A program made the position numbers and the translations under genes. A DNA stretch of 64,000 nt, taken from positions 1-64,000 of the forward strand of contig OY718807.1 of NCBI GenBank assembly GCA_963070105.1. The letters are read 5' to 3'. This stretch comes from Litomosoides sigmodontis (Eukaryota; Nematoda; Chromadorea; Rhabditida; Onchocercidae). Under the pieces are notes generated by a model. That model ran no database searches, was not told the DNA's origin, and was given only the letters and a program-made list of their open reading frames with translations. The stretch's first letter is position 1; every line of letters starts with the position of its first letter. Below, piece after piece: positions 48,601-61,132 of this stretch.

Positions 48601-49867
48601 GAAGGCATCGTTCCTTGTCCACTCTTCATTATGAAGTGAGATCGCGCAGTCGGTAGCTTCCACAGATAGCGTCCGTTTAATCGTTGCTTGCTCTTCATAG
48701 TAACTACTCTACTCTAATTCTTCGAGCTCAAATTCTGCCCCTCCTCAGATGGATCTCGAAGTTGAAGTTGAAGTGATAAATTCTTCTCTCTAAATATCCA
48801 TCCATTTGTTTCGTTTCTTTCAATTCTCGACAAAAGTGTGGTAGCAATACCTTGAGATCCAACAAAAGAAACGAAAACCAGCATTTTTCAAAGGCACTCT
48901 GCCTGCCGAATATCCGGATCCTACGCCAAAAACTTGATTTCAAATTGTGTGTGTGTGTGTGTGTGTGTTTGACTGAAGTGATGAGCAACGTGCTTGGAAG
49001 AAGTTATTTGTTTAATGAAATTGATTTAGAAAGGGATGAATGGACAAGTTTTAGAAACATAGCCATCTGGCACGCATAGTGAGAAGAGCGCAAGTTTGAT
49101 AGCAACTCCAGCGGGAAAGTATTCACTGATGCGGTTTGTGTCAACCTATTTTACAAGCAAATTGAATGCAGTAGAAATAGAAATAGATAAATCCATCATC
49201 ATCGCTCTTCTCCTCTCTCCACGAGAAGACCACCAAAGCACTCATCCTTACGGAAGATCCGCACCTGCGCATCATCATCATCCTCTTTCCCTTCTCACTA
49301 TTACTACTCTTCATCGGAATTGGAAGAGAAAAGCGATTGCAGGAGATATGAGAAGAGAAGTGTTGTTGAAAAAGGGACGAAACGTGAAACTGCATAAGTA
49401 GCGGTTGCAGCCGCACTGCGATGACGACGAGAAATGCGAGCCGAAGTGACCGAAAGTTGTCCAAGCGCTCTCTCGGAGCAACAATAGCTATTACGGCACA
49501 GCGGCAGGTCTTCTAGATCCCAGTCACGCGACGGTCATCTAAATCTGTCCTTTTCGTTTGCACCTGTGCTCGCTTCTTCTTCTTCTTCTTCTACCTCTCC
49601 TCCTCCTCCTCCTCCTCCTCTTCCTTCTCTTCCTCATTCTCCTCCTCTTTTTTCCCCCTCCTCCTATTAGTTACTGAGTGCTACGAGCTTTCGTAGTTGA
49701 AGAGGAGAGCCAATAATGGTGGTGGACGTATTTGCGGACTTGACGACGACCGCAAAACCTTTGTTGGGAACGTGCCAGTCCTCTATCTGCAGCAGTCTGA
49801 GCTGTAGCGAACTGTAGTTTGAATGCGAATGATCAACATTTTGAAGTGAAACGATCGCTGCTCACGG
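45691..49867. other. 4.2-kb gap without a supported gene
   Basis: Only short reading frames are present. Two adjacent minus-strand frames (47,157-46,924 and 46,922-46,704) are the longest plausible ones and have no recognisable domain. There is a short (GT)n tract at about 48,944-48,968 and a homopyrimidine tract at 49,571-49,670. The region is likely to contain regulatory sequence for the ADAMTS gene, but no specific element is identified. Confidence 0.5.
49571..49670. repeat. Homopyrimidine tract (CTT/TCC-rich), ~100 bp
   Basis: CTT triplets, then CTC/TCC triplets and T/C runs, make an almost pure pyrimidine strand about 200 bp upstream of the ADAMTS start codon. Such mirror-like tracts can form triplex (H-) DNA or act as promoter elements; which applies here is unknown. 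Confidence 0.8.
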
Positions 49868-52800
49868 ATGAAAATCTTCGCATGCAGGAATTCCGCCATC
49901 TTTTTGCTCCTTTCTTCACTCATCATCGCTCGCGTTCAGGTAAGTCTGACAGACAAACTGTTGCAAAACAGTTACTGCCACGGTAGGACAGTAGTAGTGT
50001 AATTGCAGGGCGACAAGTTGCCTCGCCAGTTATTTCAGCTCCGAAAGACCTCATTTCACTCACTGCTTGCAAATAATGAAGCAAAAGTTACGAAGAGGAA
50101 GGGGTCAACTGCTGGCCTGCGCCACTCAGTGGTCTCCGTGCATCTTCAGCAGTGGTGACGCTTCATCCTACCTGAAATTCAGGCTCCATTACCATGATAA
50201 AGTTCAGTTGTAGTGATGGAAAAGAAGAGCACAAAAGAGTCGTGGTATTCTTTCTATTTGCAGAATTTTCATCATCGCCTAACGAAACAAGAACTGCAGC
50301 TAATCTTTGCTGTGTCTCATCATGAAGACGTGCCGGAATACGCGCTGATCGACGTAACTAGGAAGCAGCTCAGCGACGGCACCACGCATTTGTTATTTGA
50401 TGCTTGGGACCAGAAGTTCCACGTTGATCTGAAGCGTAATCTCAAGCTACTCAGTCCTCACTTGGTACGTTCTCTCGAAGCTACACCTATGACTGGACTG
50501 AATGCTACCTTTAACTGCTCGCCGTCGCCAATCTCTCGCTTTCCTGCCCGTTTCTTGCGTTGTGCGGAAGCGTGCGTCGGCCTCGCTGCCCCCGCGAAAA
50601 AGTACGCTTTGGAGGCAAGAAACATGAAGCTACGTTGCCTTCCGCCGCCGATAAGAGAGAGCACTGTGACTGTCTTGCAATTTGTTAAACGATCAGAATG
50701 GCTGTGTGGTGCCTCTCTTCCTGCTGCGTGGTCCTAAAACTCACAAGTGAACTTGAAGACTTGCAAGCTTCTTTGGACGGCCCATTGTCCGACAGCTGGC
50801 ATAACCGCTAAGTGCAAAGCTGCGTTGCGCAGCTAGCTGTTTTATCTGACGTGTAATTTACCTTTTGCTTTTGCTGTTTTGTCCTTACTGAGGGACTTTT
50901 GGTTGTAGAAGTGGTATGAATAAGAAATATCTGCTGTAGCTAGGGAATACGCTCACTGAGGTGAGGACGATCCCACCGAGAGAGCGGCAACGTGCTTTTG
51001 CTAACAACAGAGAATCGTTCCACTCTAGAGGAATGGGGAGAAATAGTAGAAGCACCCGTGCCGCACCACGGCATACGTGCAGTGGTTGCTGGTTCCTGGG
51101 ATGAAATTTGATATTTGTTTGATGATGCCGATGATTGGTCATCTGTCTTGTGGTGCGGCACAATGCACAAAAAGTCGAACTTTGTCTGTTCTAGCGCAGC
51201 TGAAAATCTCACAAGTGAATTTCTACCAAAAGGAGAGGATTGAAACAATGAGGCTTGAAAGAAAGAGGTAGAGAGCAGGTGAAAATTATCTAAAAGCCAA
51301 ACAACAGCAAGCGTTCTACCGAGTGCTTACTTTTACAAGGGCACAATTAATTTAATTAGAGAGAAGTAAATTAACTCCTCCACCACTTGAAAAGCTTCTG
51401 AGAGCAATTGACTGCAGCTTAATCGAAGATGATTTCAGATCTCAGTGGTGCGTGATGGCGAAAAGAGCTTGAAAAGTCGAGGATTACCGGCTAATCTGAA
51501 AGCAGACTGCCACTTCCACGGGAAAGTGCTATCGCACAATAACGTTTCAGTGGCTATTTCTTACTGTGACTACTACCTGACAGGAGCAATTGTCATGAGC
51601 GATTATTTCCTCTTGTTGCAGACAGTCCCACAGCGACTTAGACACGTCAATCAGGTATGAAGCAAGTCAACAACCGGATATCTGGCGACATTTCATTAAC
51701 ATTTTACACCTCCTCTGTAGTCTTCCATTGAAGTTCGTAGACGTGTCACGTCCTCGAGCAGCTGGAGCACCAATAAGCTATCAGTCAGTTCTGCTCTGTG
51801 GCCTTAATTCGTTCGGAGGATGATGAATGGTTTTAGATCAAGCAGCGCCACATCATATACAAACGCGAAGCTGATCAACTCTCCAACTTGGAGGAGCAGT
51901 TACTGAAGTTGAGCGAGAGACAATCGGTGGTGGAGAACGAATTTTGTGACATCAGTAAGTCAGTTGTCGTTAATGCAGCTCGATAATGCTACTGCTAGTG
52001 CCGCGGCGCTACCGCAACCAGAAGTGCCGCAGGCACTCGCTTCCGCTTACACGCTTCACGCTAAGTGCTTGAATGAAACTTTCTGTTATGACGTGGAAGG
52101 TCACAAAGTACGGTTGCGCATGCACGCCATTTCGTTGCTGGCCGCTTTGTGTCCAGTGTTTATTTCACATATTGTTCCGGCAAATACACATAACTACCAA
52201 AGCTCCGTTGCACAACCTAGAGAGACATGTTGTGCGCTTCTTTTATTCGAAAGGGACAACTATTCCGCATTCTAAATAGGGGAGCCATGTAGGCACAGAG
52301 ATCTCGAAACTTGTTCTCCTGAAATGTGGTGGAAGTGAAGAAATTAGTGTAAAACTAGAAGCGCATAGCTTTCTGTCATCACAATTTGGCAAGCGTGAAT
52401 TGTAGAGCTGCAATTGTGTTGCTGTAGTGTGGTGGCGGCAGAAGAAGCAAATGATGACGCTTTGAGCATTTTTTTTTCCACATTTTCACGCTTGAAGTTT
52501 GATTGCAACACGCTGCATCCGCTAATGGTATGCATGATACTTGCATGCTATGATGTTGCAGTGTGGAAGCTAACGCTCCGAGAGCGCCTTCCATTGCAGT
52601 TAGTTTTTGTTGGAAGTCATGCATTTGTTGAGCAAAAAATTGGAAAGTTGCAGCGGAAGAAGGATCGCCGTTCAACTACACAATACCCGCAGAGGGCACT
52701 CTCGACTCCCTCTTCATCTTCCCGCAGCTCGATCCGATAACCTTGGAAATTGGGCTTTTTCTCGACTCCAAGCTTTATGAGCATTTCCAACGTGAACACG

Positions 52801-53393
52801 TCGGTGATGCGGATGCGGAACAGCATTTAGTGGATTTCTCCCTTGCTCTAATTAATAATGTTCATGTTCTTTATCAGCAATCATCGATGACCCCAAATCT
52901 GGATATTGTCATCGTACGATTCGAACTGTGGAAGAAACAACCAGTAAGGTTGCATTTTTTGTTTCAAATAAGAGGAACTGAAAATGATGAAACTCTTCCT
53001 CTTCTTCTTCAACATATAAGCGGCTCATTTAAGGATAATATGATTGTTGTGAAGCGAAGTAGTCATCGATCGCCTTGATATTCCTTTATGTCCACAATTT
53101 TGGGGTGTATATGAAACATACTACTACTTACGTAGACGACCAAAATCATTTTAGTTGATTTTTTTTTCTTTGATGAATGCTGTTGATTTAGGCAGGACTT
53201 GACACGTTAACACATCGCAACGGACAAGCACAGACATTGCTGAATCTGTTTTGTCACCATCAGGCAACGCTTAATCCTGGGACTGATCTGACCGATCCAG
53301 AACATTGGGATCACGGCATCCTTCTTACAGGGTTTGCCATCTCTTGCGCCCTTCAGCTTCTGCGAGGTTTTCGGACCACCACTGAGTAATAAG

Positions 53394-53487
<94 letters not shown>

Positions 53488-56400
53488 ATTCTCATTGAAT
53501 ATTTGTTCCACTGAAGAGCGATCACTTCAAGCACCACTCCACTGATAGCACTCTCATCTCCAACAAAGCAAGAATTTATCACTGAGACCTTCCAGGTTGT
53601 GAATCTCTAAAATTCAACTTACTCTCTCAACTTTCAACAGTGGTTGAGGAGCGAAGTGATGCTGGCTTTATCAAGCCTCCGCTCTCCTATCTCCTAATTA
53701 ATCCGACAGATTATGAAATGATAGCAAGGGTGAAGGGTCATAAAGCAAGCTGCTACCTTTTAGATGGGATAGTGGTCAGATGCTGGGATAAGGCATGTCT
53801 AGCTTGAAGACTGCTCGGTCGGTGTATTACGCGTTCATCCGTATTGTTTTAATTAATATTAAGGCAGTGTAGAAGACGGAGCAGAAGAAATTTTGAAGTT
53901 AGCTCTAAGTGAGTGTATGTTGCAGGTATGACATCTATCATACAACGACATCGGTTGCAGGTGTCGCACCTGTGGCACGAATGTGCGATGAGATATTCGC
54001 GTGCAGTTTGGTAGAGGGCATGCATCTTGGCCGATCGTTTGTTCTGGCTCATGAAATGGGACACAAGTTTGCTTTTATAGCACATAATTGCCCGGCTTTA
54101 GGGATGCCGCAGAACAGGGTCATTTTCCTCAGTATGTTATGGAAAGATCCAGTTTGAAGCTGAGGTTGGACGGAAGCTGGGGACGGAAAAATTCCGGCAC
54201 ACTTCTAAAGGAAGCAATGGTGTTATTTCATTCAGCATGGGTATGGTTCACGACGGGATTCAGAATCAGTGCAGCCGAAGCTGCTGTCTCATGTCAGCAG
54301 TGAACGGCGCTGGCAAAACCACGTGGAGCGAATGTTCAGTGCGTGAATTCAATGCATTCTTATTGCATTTAGAGTATGTGCAATTTCAGTAATTCTCAAC
54401 TATTCCTCAAATTTTACTCCAAAAGAAACTCCGAAGCTTCAAAGAGGAAAGTTAGCATTCATGTGTGCCAACCTTTCTTGCTGATTGTCGTATTCCCAAA
54501 TGTCAAAATGTTGATACTTCGGTTGCAGTGCGAGTGGTCAGGGTAACTGCCTGCGTGACGGATCAGAAGGACTCTTGGTTTATGATCACATGAAGGATGG
54601 ACGTTTACCTGGACAACGTTTCACAGCTGACCAGCAGTGTTCATACTTTTGGGGCAAAGGTTTTGAGGTTGAAATACCGAAGGAAAAGACAATGGATGTT
54701 GGATTTTCTTCTCTTTTTCTAGTTCAAAACACTTCCTTCCTAGCTCCTACGCTTGCTCTCAGGCCTGCTTCACATGCACAAATTCCTTCGCTATTCACTG
54801 TAAAATTAACACGTCAAACTGATATTTACCACTATGTCAGGATATTTGCCGCATACTTTGGTGCGGAAATGATGGCTCGACAATATCGACAGCTCATCCA
54901 GCCTTGGAAGGAAGTTGGTGTGGCGGCAACAAGGTGCTGGCTATTATGCTAATTTTGATTAATTGATATTTAAGTGTGAGTAATAAGTTCATTATGAAAC
55001 TGTCAATCGTCAGATTAACAAGTGCAGCAAAATGCTGCTTCATCATCAAGCTCAGAATGCTGCAAGAAGACCCTCTCGCCTGCGCTCTGCGGGTGAAGAA
55101 CGCTGCGGCGGATGATCAGTTTTTCTGGTATGGCTGGCATGTATGTAGTAGAAATTGTTGAGTGTTGCAGTTCTGCATTGAAGGGCAATGCCGACAATGG
55201 CCACAACGACAGGCTCCAGCCACTGTGGACGGTGGCTGGACTGAATGGAGCAGTAAGAAAAAATGGTGCCCGATCAGTCAGTGTCAAATAACGGACAGTA
55301 TTCAAATTAAGAGTCAGATGCGAACATGTACCAAACCTGCGTTAGTTTCCGGATTACATCATTCGGATTTCTTGCTCACTTATATACTTGCAATAATCTA
55401 AATTTCACTCTTTCTCTCACACAACAACTTACTTCGAGTGATGTGCGATAATACAGAGATTGTTGTGAATTCTTCCTTATCCTTCTTTCATTTCCTATTT
55501 CGAAATTATTATTTAAAGGCCTAACAACGGTGGCAGAAAATGTGAGGGCTCCAATCTGCGTGGACTAATTTGTGGTAATGTTGTGTCAAGTTGCAAAGCT
55601 ATGACACGGCTGGAATATGGCACAAAGCTGTGTACAGCAATAAAAAATGACCAAGAAAAGCCGGACCGTCAACTTACCGGTGCTGCATTCCTGCGTATGT
55701 TTCTCGAGAGACTTAGCACACTGCTCCGCATAGCTGCCGTTGCAGATGTTCTTTGAAGTAGTGAATCGGCTTGCATTACCTACCCTCCACCCTGTTTTAC
55801 TCTGCTTGTTCGATTTCGTCCAGCTTCATGCCATTCTATCACTTCCACTTCCTGTTTACTTTGCAGATAGCACACAACCATGCAAAATCTGGTGTCACTT
55901 GGCTGGTTCGGAGCTGGTCCGAAACAAGGGTCACTATCCTGATGGCTCTCCCTGCGGACCTGGGAGATTTTGTGTTGGAGGAAAGTGCTTGGTGAGTGGA
56001 TCGCTTGCATTTTGAAGTGCTAATTAGCGTGCTGCTGCAGCACCGCTTTGCAAGGAGTTAATTGCAGACGCTGATGTGTAACAATGAAGCTGTGGTGGAG
56101 AGCAGAGAAGACTGCCCCGAGAAGACTCTCGGCAGTTACAGTGAGGAATGGAGCGAATGGACTGAATGGTCCGAATGCTCAGTTTTTTGTGGTTCCGGCG
56201 GAAAACAGGAGCGAAAGCGGATCTGCCAATCTGTGGCAAGTTTACTGCATTTTCAGATTTCCTCAGCTGTAGTAGAATAGAGGAAGAGCGGATCGGAAGG
56301 CATATATTCATTCATTCATTTTTGGAGAAGCTGTCCGTGAACGGCGCAAATAGTCTATGCGTTGCAGCAGAAATGTATCGGTGAATCAGTGGATTCTCGA

Positions 56401-59360
56401 CCATGTCTTCCCGAAGCACCGTCTTGTCAGGAGCCGGAAAAACGGGATAATTGTAACAATGCTAGCTGCAATGACAGGACGCAAAACGGAGCGCACATCT
56501 GTTTGAAAGGACAGAATTGCTCCAGTGATGTTAAGGCAAAACGTCACTGCAGCAAGGTAACGCAGCGCTACTGCTTGTTATTTCAATCGTAGTTTTCAGC
56601 GCTTATCCGATCGTCGTAATTCATTCCAGGATGTATGTTCTACGTGGACTGAGTGGGAATCATGGTCTTCTTGCAGTACGACTTGTGGTAGTGGGCGACG
56701 GCGTAGGAGACGACATTGTAGTGTGCTAGATGGGTGTGAAGGTGAAGGCATCCAAATTGAGCCTTGTGAAATTAAGGTTAAATGTTTAACTTCGGTATGC
56801 GATTGAAGTAATTCAATTACTAGCGGATAAAGAAGCAATAACATGTGTACTATAGAATGAAATGCACCTACTACTTTATAATAGCCTTCCTTCTTCGATC
56901 CATAACTTACTTTTCAACTTGCCAAGGGTTGCATTTCAGAAATGCGTACTAGAAATGTGGGGTGATTGGCTGCCTTGCTCGGCATCGTGCGGTTTGGGTT
57001 TCCAGTTACGTGAACGTTTATGTGATGGATTGCTATGTGGTGTTGGACAGAAGCAAGCTAGGACGTGTTATGAAAAAGTTCGTTTACTTAATTCACTGCT
57101 TGGTAGATTTTTGACGTGAACCAAAAGCTGATTAATTAGCTGAATGTTTGACTGTGAAAGTCAGCGATTTCAGTTTAAGTAATCGCTCAATTAGTCCGAA
57201 GTAATGTGAAAGTAAGTTGCAGGACTGTGGTAGCAGTGGAGCATTACTGCAATTGTGGAGCGGCTGGTCCGATTGGCTGTCCTGCTCTACTTCCTGCGAT
57301 GAAGGTATACAAATAAGAGTTCGGAAATGCATCACAGGTTCGTCCTTTCGATAGATGAAAGTGAGGAGATTTGGTGGTGAAGGTGCACAAGTTAGGAAAA
57401 ATATATCTGACAGGCACAGTTGCTCCTCTACCTGAGTAGTTTGGCAGCGTCATCGTGGTGAAGTGTGAAAGTGTTGAGATTCTTTCGTTGAAGCAATATA
57501 TCCTTGAAATGAAGTGATAAAGCAGAGCACAACAAAGTCATCGCTGAAGTGTTGCGAGCTAGCCCGGTAAAGTAACGCATTTCGAAACATTTGCAGGAAA
57601 TTGTCCAAAATCGGATTCAGCAATTGATCAACGACGTTGTGTTTTGCGTCCGTGTCCCGAATGGACAGTATGGAGCGACTGGAGTGATTGTTCAACTTGC
57701 GAACACAAAGAAGTACGATATCGTAAACGACAATGCAGGACAGATCTGATTGCAATTGGTGCTGGTGATGGCGAATATGAATGTCCTGGTAAGCAATCTC
57801 TTGTTTCACTAAGAAACTGATTTGCTCATTACACAATCGTGCAACTTTTCCTTCTCCACAACATCAGTAGCTTTAGGTAAAGCGAAAGAAACAGAAGCCT
57901 GCAATGTCTCATGCGACCTTTCAACACACATAAGCGACAGAAAATCGAATCGCAAAGCTTCAAGTACTGCTGCTGCAGTTAAGGAGGTGAGCAATCCGGA
58001 AGCGGAAGCGCTGGCTGTTTGGGATGAGTGGGAAGAATGGCAGCCATGTTCACGCAGCTGTGGTACAGGTACTCGTATAAGGTTGGTTTTTGACCCTTTG
58101 CTTTCTTCACACTTTTCCCCTCTATTTACCTAATTTAGGAAGTGCAAGCGACGAGATAGTCTTTTCGAAAACTTTTTTCAGAAGACGCGTTTGTCGGAAT
58201 GGTATTAATTGCACGAAAGGCGAATCAATTCTAGATATTCAGTTATGTAACCATAACTTATGTTACACACCCGGTGAATTATCCTAGTTGTTTTATAAAC
58301 CACTTTTGCTGGAAGATGGTTGCGTGGCAGCAAGAGAATTTGTTTCTCTTCAACTGCAACAGTTCTGCTGTAACCACTTTAAGTAAAATTTTATTTAAAT
58401 TCGTTTATTGTTCCGATGAAGAGTGAATAAACGACGTTCGACAAGTTATATCACACGACGTGGAAGGTATATTAGGCGCCTAGATCAAGGCTGTAACCTT
58501 AAAACTCCTCTCCCTCTGTGCTTACCATACGCTGTTTCGCGTAAAAACCCGTGTCACCTTGATCAGAAGTTCAATTTCCTCGCTCAATTTTTGAAGTATG
58601 CATGAAGAGAACCGCTGCTATAAAATAGCTATGTCTTCAGTGAGTTGACTAGGAGCAGTAAAAAAGCATTATTATAGAGGGTAAGAGCCTTGGAGGATGA
58701 AGGTGTACTGAGGAGATTGATAGAGCATGGAATGCTACTCGCATTCAAGTTTGGCATTCCGCATTCTCCGAGATTGTTGCTGCTAAGAATCAGTGAGCTC
58801 TGAAAAACATTATGATCTGAGGGAGACTGAACGAAATGCAAGAAGCTTAGAATTGAAAGTTTAAAGCTGAAATTGTGGGCAGTTCATAATTCCTCAAAAT
58901 GTCACACCAGTGCGTGCGTGTAGAGATTCGTAGGGGAGAACTGCAGTAATGACGTGTTGGTGTTTATTAAGCATGCTATCACCTTTTTGCATGATGCAGG
59001 CGACGGTAGTTGGAGCTCTTGGTCATCTTGTTCCACTTCTTGTGATGAAGGTCTGCAGGTGAGATTTAGAAGACGTAGGGGATCTTTTGTATTCCTATGC
59101 AGTGGAGCGTCAGTGGAAGAGAAGAGCGTTATCTTGAAGACAGTAAACATGCACCTTTCTCGGAAAGCATATCATATTAGAAATCGAGATGCACCTTTAT
59201 AATTGCAATGCCTAAATGGAGCCAGTGGGGTGTGGTGAACGAACGGTTAGGTTGTAGTTGTTTGTCGATGAGTCAAGGCAATTCAGACGATGATCCATCG
59301 CTGCAAGGATTTTGCGTCGGCTCTATTTTGGAAAAGAGGAGATGTATTCCGGATATATGA
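49868..59360 (+). CDS. Secreted ADAMTS metalloprotease with C-terminal TSP1 repeats
   Basis: ADAMTS enzymes are secreted zinc proteases that remodel extracellular matrix. Exons: 49868-49939 (signal peptide), 50264-50464, 51439-51654 and 51837-51954 (propeptide), 52654-52943, 53192-53331, 53926-54066, 54236-54373 (catalytic), 54529-54697 and 54841-54933 (disintegrin-like), 55171-55340 and 55519-55694 (central TSP1 into Cys-rich), 55867-55991, then TSP1 exons 56068-56232, 56368-56556, 56630-56776, 56940-57077, 57223-57337, 57597-57788, 57868-58081, 58182-58273 and 59000 on. The zinc site HEMGHNMGMVHDG is formed across the 54066/54236 junction. Phases agree throughout to 59000. About eight TSP1 repeats follow the Cys-rich domain and no long spacer is seen. 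If the 58,273 donor is not used, translation ends at 58,287. The last exon boundaries are uncertain. C. elegans relatives are adt-1, adt-2 and gon-1. Confidence 0.9.
53396..53486. repeat. (GT)n microsatellite, ~90 bp, in an ADAMTS intron
   Basis: A pure GT dinucleotide tract within the intron that interrupts the catalytic domain (53,332-53,925). Confidence 0.95.
59000..59360 (+). CDS. Terminal TSP1-like exons of the ADAMTS gene
   Basis: After a GATGCAG acceptor the sequence reads DGSWSSWSSCSTSCDEG, a clear TSP1 core closely like the repeat in exon 57223-57337. It joins in phase to the GTGAAT donor at 58,273, giving CYTPG then DGSW. A second stretch beginning PKWSQWGVVNERLGC and ending KRRCIPDI with a stop at 59,360 looks like another, degenerate TSP1. 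The splice between them (59,058 to about 59,200) is not resolved. It could be an alternative C-terminus or a decaying one. Confidence 0.6.
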
Positions 59361-60579
59361 AGCCGTAGGCGGCTTGAGAATTTTCATTTGACTGTCACAA
59401 GTTTAAAGCTCTAGCAATCGAAAGGTACAAAGCACTTGGCATCAGCACACTTCTCAGTTTCCGAAAGCTACGAAAGAGGGAGTTGGATGAAAAAATACAG
59501 AAGCCGAGCGAGGATTGCATAAGCCTGAGCAACCACACGCATGTATGTGTCTTTAGACTGTCCCACACTGCAGTTCGATTGTTGCAGGAATGGTAACAAG
59601 AAACAAGGCACATTTGGGGTATAATTAATGAAATGACTAATTAGGAGCATGTTGGAAGTGCCTGCCTGCACGTTCTTTGTTTTCATCTCAATTTCACTGC
59701 GCAACCGGAAATGGCAGATAGACTTATGAAATTGCTTCATCAGTTATCCGTCCCTTGTTTTCAAGCAATCAAACAAGCACGTCACCGGAACCAGTCGATA
59801 GTGGTTATACATGTCCTCTCGAAACTAAAGTTTGCAAAATAATAAAGTATTAATCGAATTTCATTTGAAATGCACATGCGACACCAATTGCTGGTTCATG
59901 GCGGTTACTTGTAGTTGTTTAAATTTCATTTGATTGTTGCAGCTCTGCTCATCCAATGTGTTCGCAATGAACAAATCTGTCATGTCAGACTTCTATTTTA
60001 TGCCAAATGCCCAAACCACTCCAACCTCATCAATCTCTACTCTACCACAAGTCTTATTCTTTTTACTCAAAGTTTCCGAAAGTAATAAGCCCTTGAATGA
60101 AAAGTGATATCTGATGAAGGTCATCGAATCAATTATTATCTGGCCACATCACTCCCACATGAACACCAATTCAATATCTCTTCGTACAGTTGAAACTGTG
60201 AGGTGTGAATAAGACGTTGTTAATTCTCTATTGCGTGAAATGAATGAGAACCACCTTTAACCAATTGCAGCACAAATCAACTTCCTTCCTTTCATTGTTC
60301 CGCTTTCTTACTGTATTGCACCATCACTGAAGACCATTACCATGTGCGGTAATATCATTGTTATTGACAGACAGATTCATATTTTCCTCTTTGCCGTCAT
60401 GTCTATGTTTTACTCAATAATTAAAATTAACCTAATATCCTACTCTACTTATGTAAATTATTCAACTGAAGTCATGTTAGCTGATGTGTTAATTAAATTA
60501 TTATTTCCAATAAATTTTCAATTAAAGAAGTATAATGTGTCGTGTTAACTTGGCTTGCACATTCATCCTTGCTTTGCAG

Positions 60580-60702
60580 CAATATCTGCTCACAGTTCCT
60601 CGGCAAAAGCTATTAATTTATAAAAACACCGTTCAAAAAAGTTATAACTTGAAACCAGGACCTTCAAAGTTTGAAGAAACCAAGAAAAAACGGGAGGTCA
60701 TT
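60580..60702 (+). CDS. Orphan exon candidate, 41 codons, unrecognised
   Basis: A TTTGCAG acceptor and a GTAAGA donor bound an exactly 41-codon open frame starting QYLLTVPRQKLLIYKNTVQK, with a lysine-rich end. A second open stretch follows a CGCTTTCAG acceptor at about 60,824 (RLIEEEEQSSFILNFISYLE), but its phase does not match directly. There is no recognisable family and no clear start. It may be a fragment of an unidentified gene, a pseudogene, or chance. Confidence 0.3.
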
Positions 60703-60998
60703 GTAAGAATACTTTTTAATCATTAAAATTTGATGGCCCTGTGTTAATAAGCTTCACTTAATGTCTTCTAGGCTTATTAAAGTAGATAAATACTGATCAA
60801 ATTTTAAAATATCACGCTTTCAGCAATAACCGATTGATTGAAGAGGAAGAGCAAAGCTCTTTTATATTGAATTTCATTTCCTACCTTGAAACTTTAGAGC
60901 TGGTAATTTTAATTTCTGATACACTTGCTAAACAGCACCACCGCCAGAAACAGCTGGAAGGAAAAGATGTGACGAAAATTTTTTTGTTGCAGAGAGCA

Positions 60999-61014
60999 GG
61001 GGGGGGGGGGGGGG
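60999..61014. repeat. Poly-G tract (16 G)
   Basis: A single-base G run downstream of the myosin gene, the second G/C homopolymer in the window. Its exact length is uncertain for sequencing reasons. Confidence 0.85.
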
Positions 61015-61132
61015 TTAAAAAATGAACAATCCTAAATGTTATTTGTCGGTTTGTTTTCTTTTAATGTTAGCTGACAAATGTCAACTGACGATAGATAGAG
61101 TTAATTAAGTAATGCAGGTAAAATGCAGGTGA

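Larger units (their letters stand above)
59361..61132. other. Convergent intergenic region, AT-rich
   Basis: This lies between the 3' ends of the ADAMTS (plus) and myosin (minus) genes. It contains the orphan plus-strand exon candidate at 60,580-60,702, an open stretch at about 60,824-60,899 and a poly-G run (60,999-61,014). Otherwise the stretch is AT-rich, with no supported gene. Confidence 0.5.

Noticed and set aside
48944..48968. Short GT tract near a small frame
   Set aside because: A simple microsatellite of about 25 bases; the frame around it has no coding support.
53325..53582. Frame with a long His-Thr run
   Set aside because: Minus-strand translation of the GT microsatellite in an ADAMTS intron.
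54067..54235. Read-through of the zinc-site exon (HEMGHKFAFIAH...)
   Set aside because: Splicing 54,066 to 54,236 restores the full HExxHxxGxxHD site with matching phase; the read-through lacks it.
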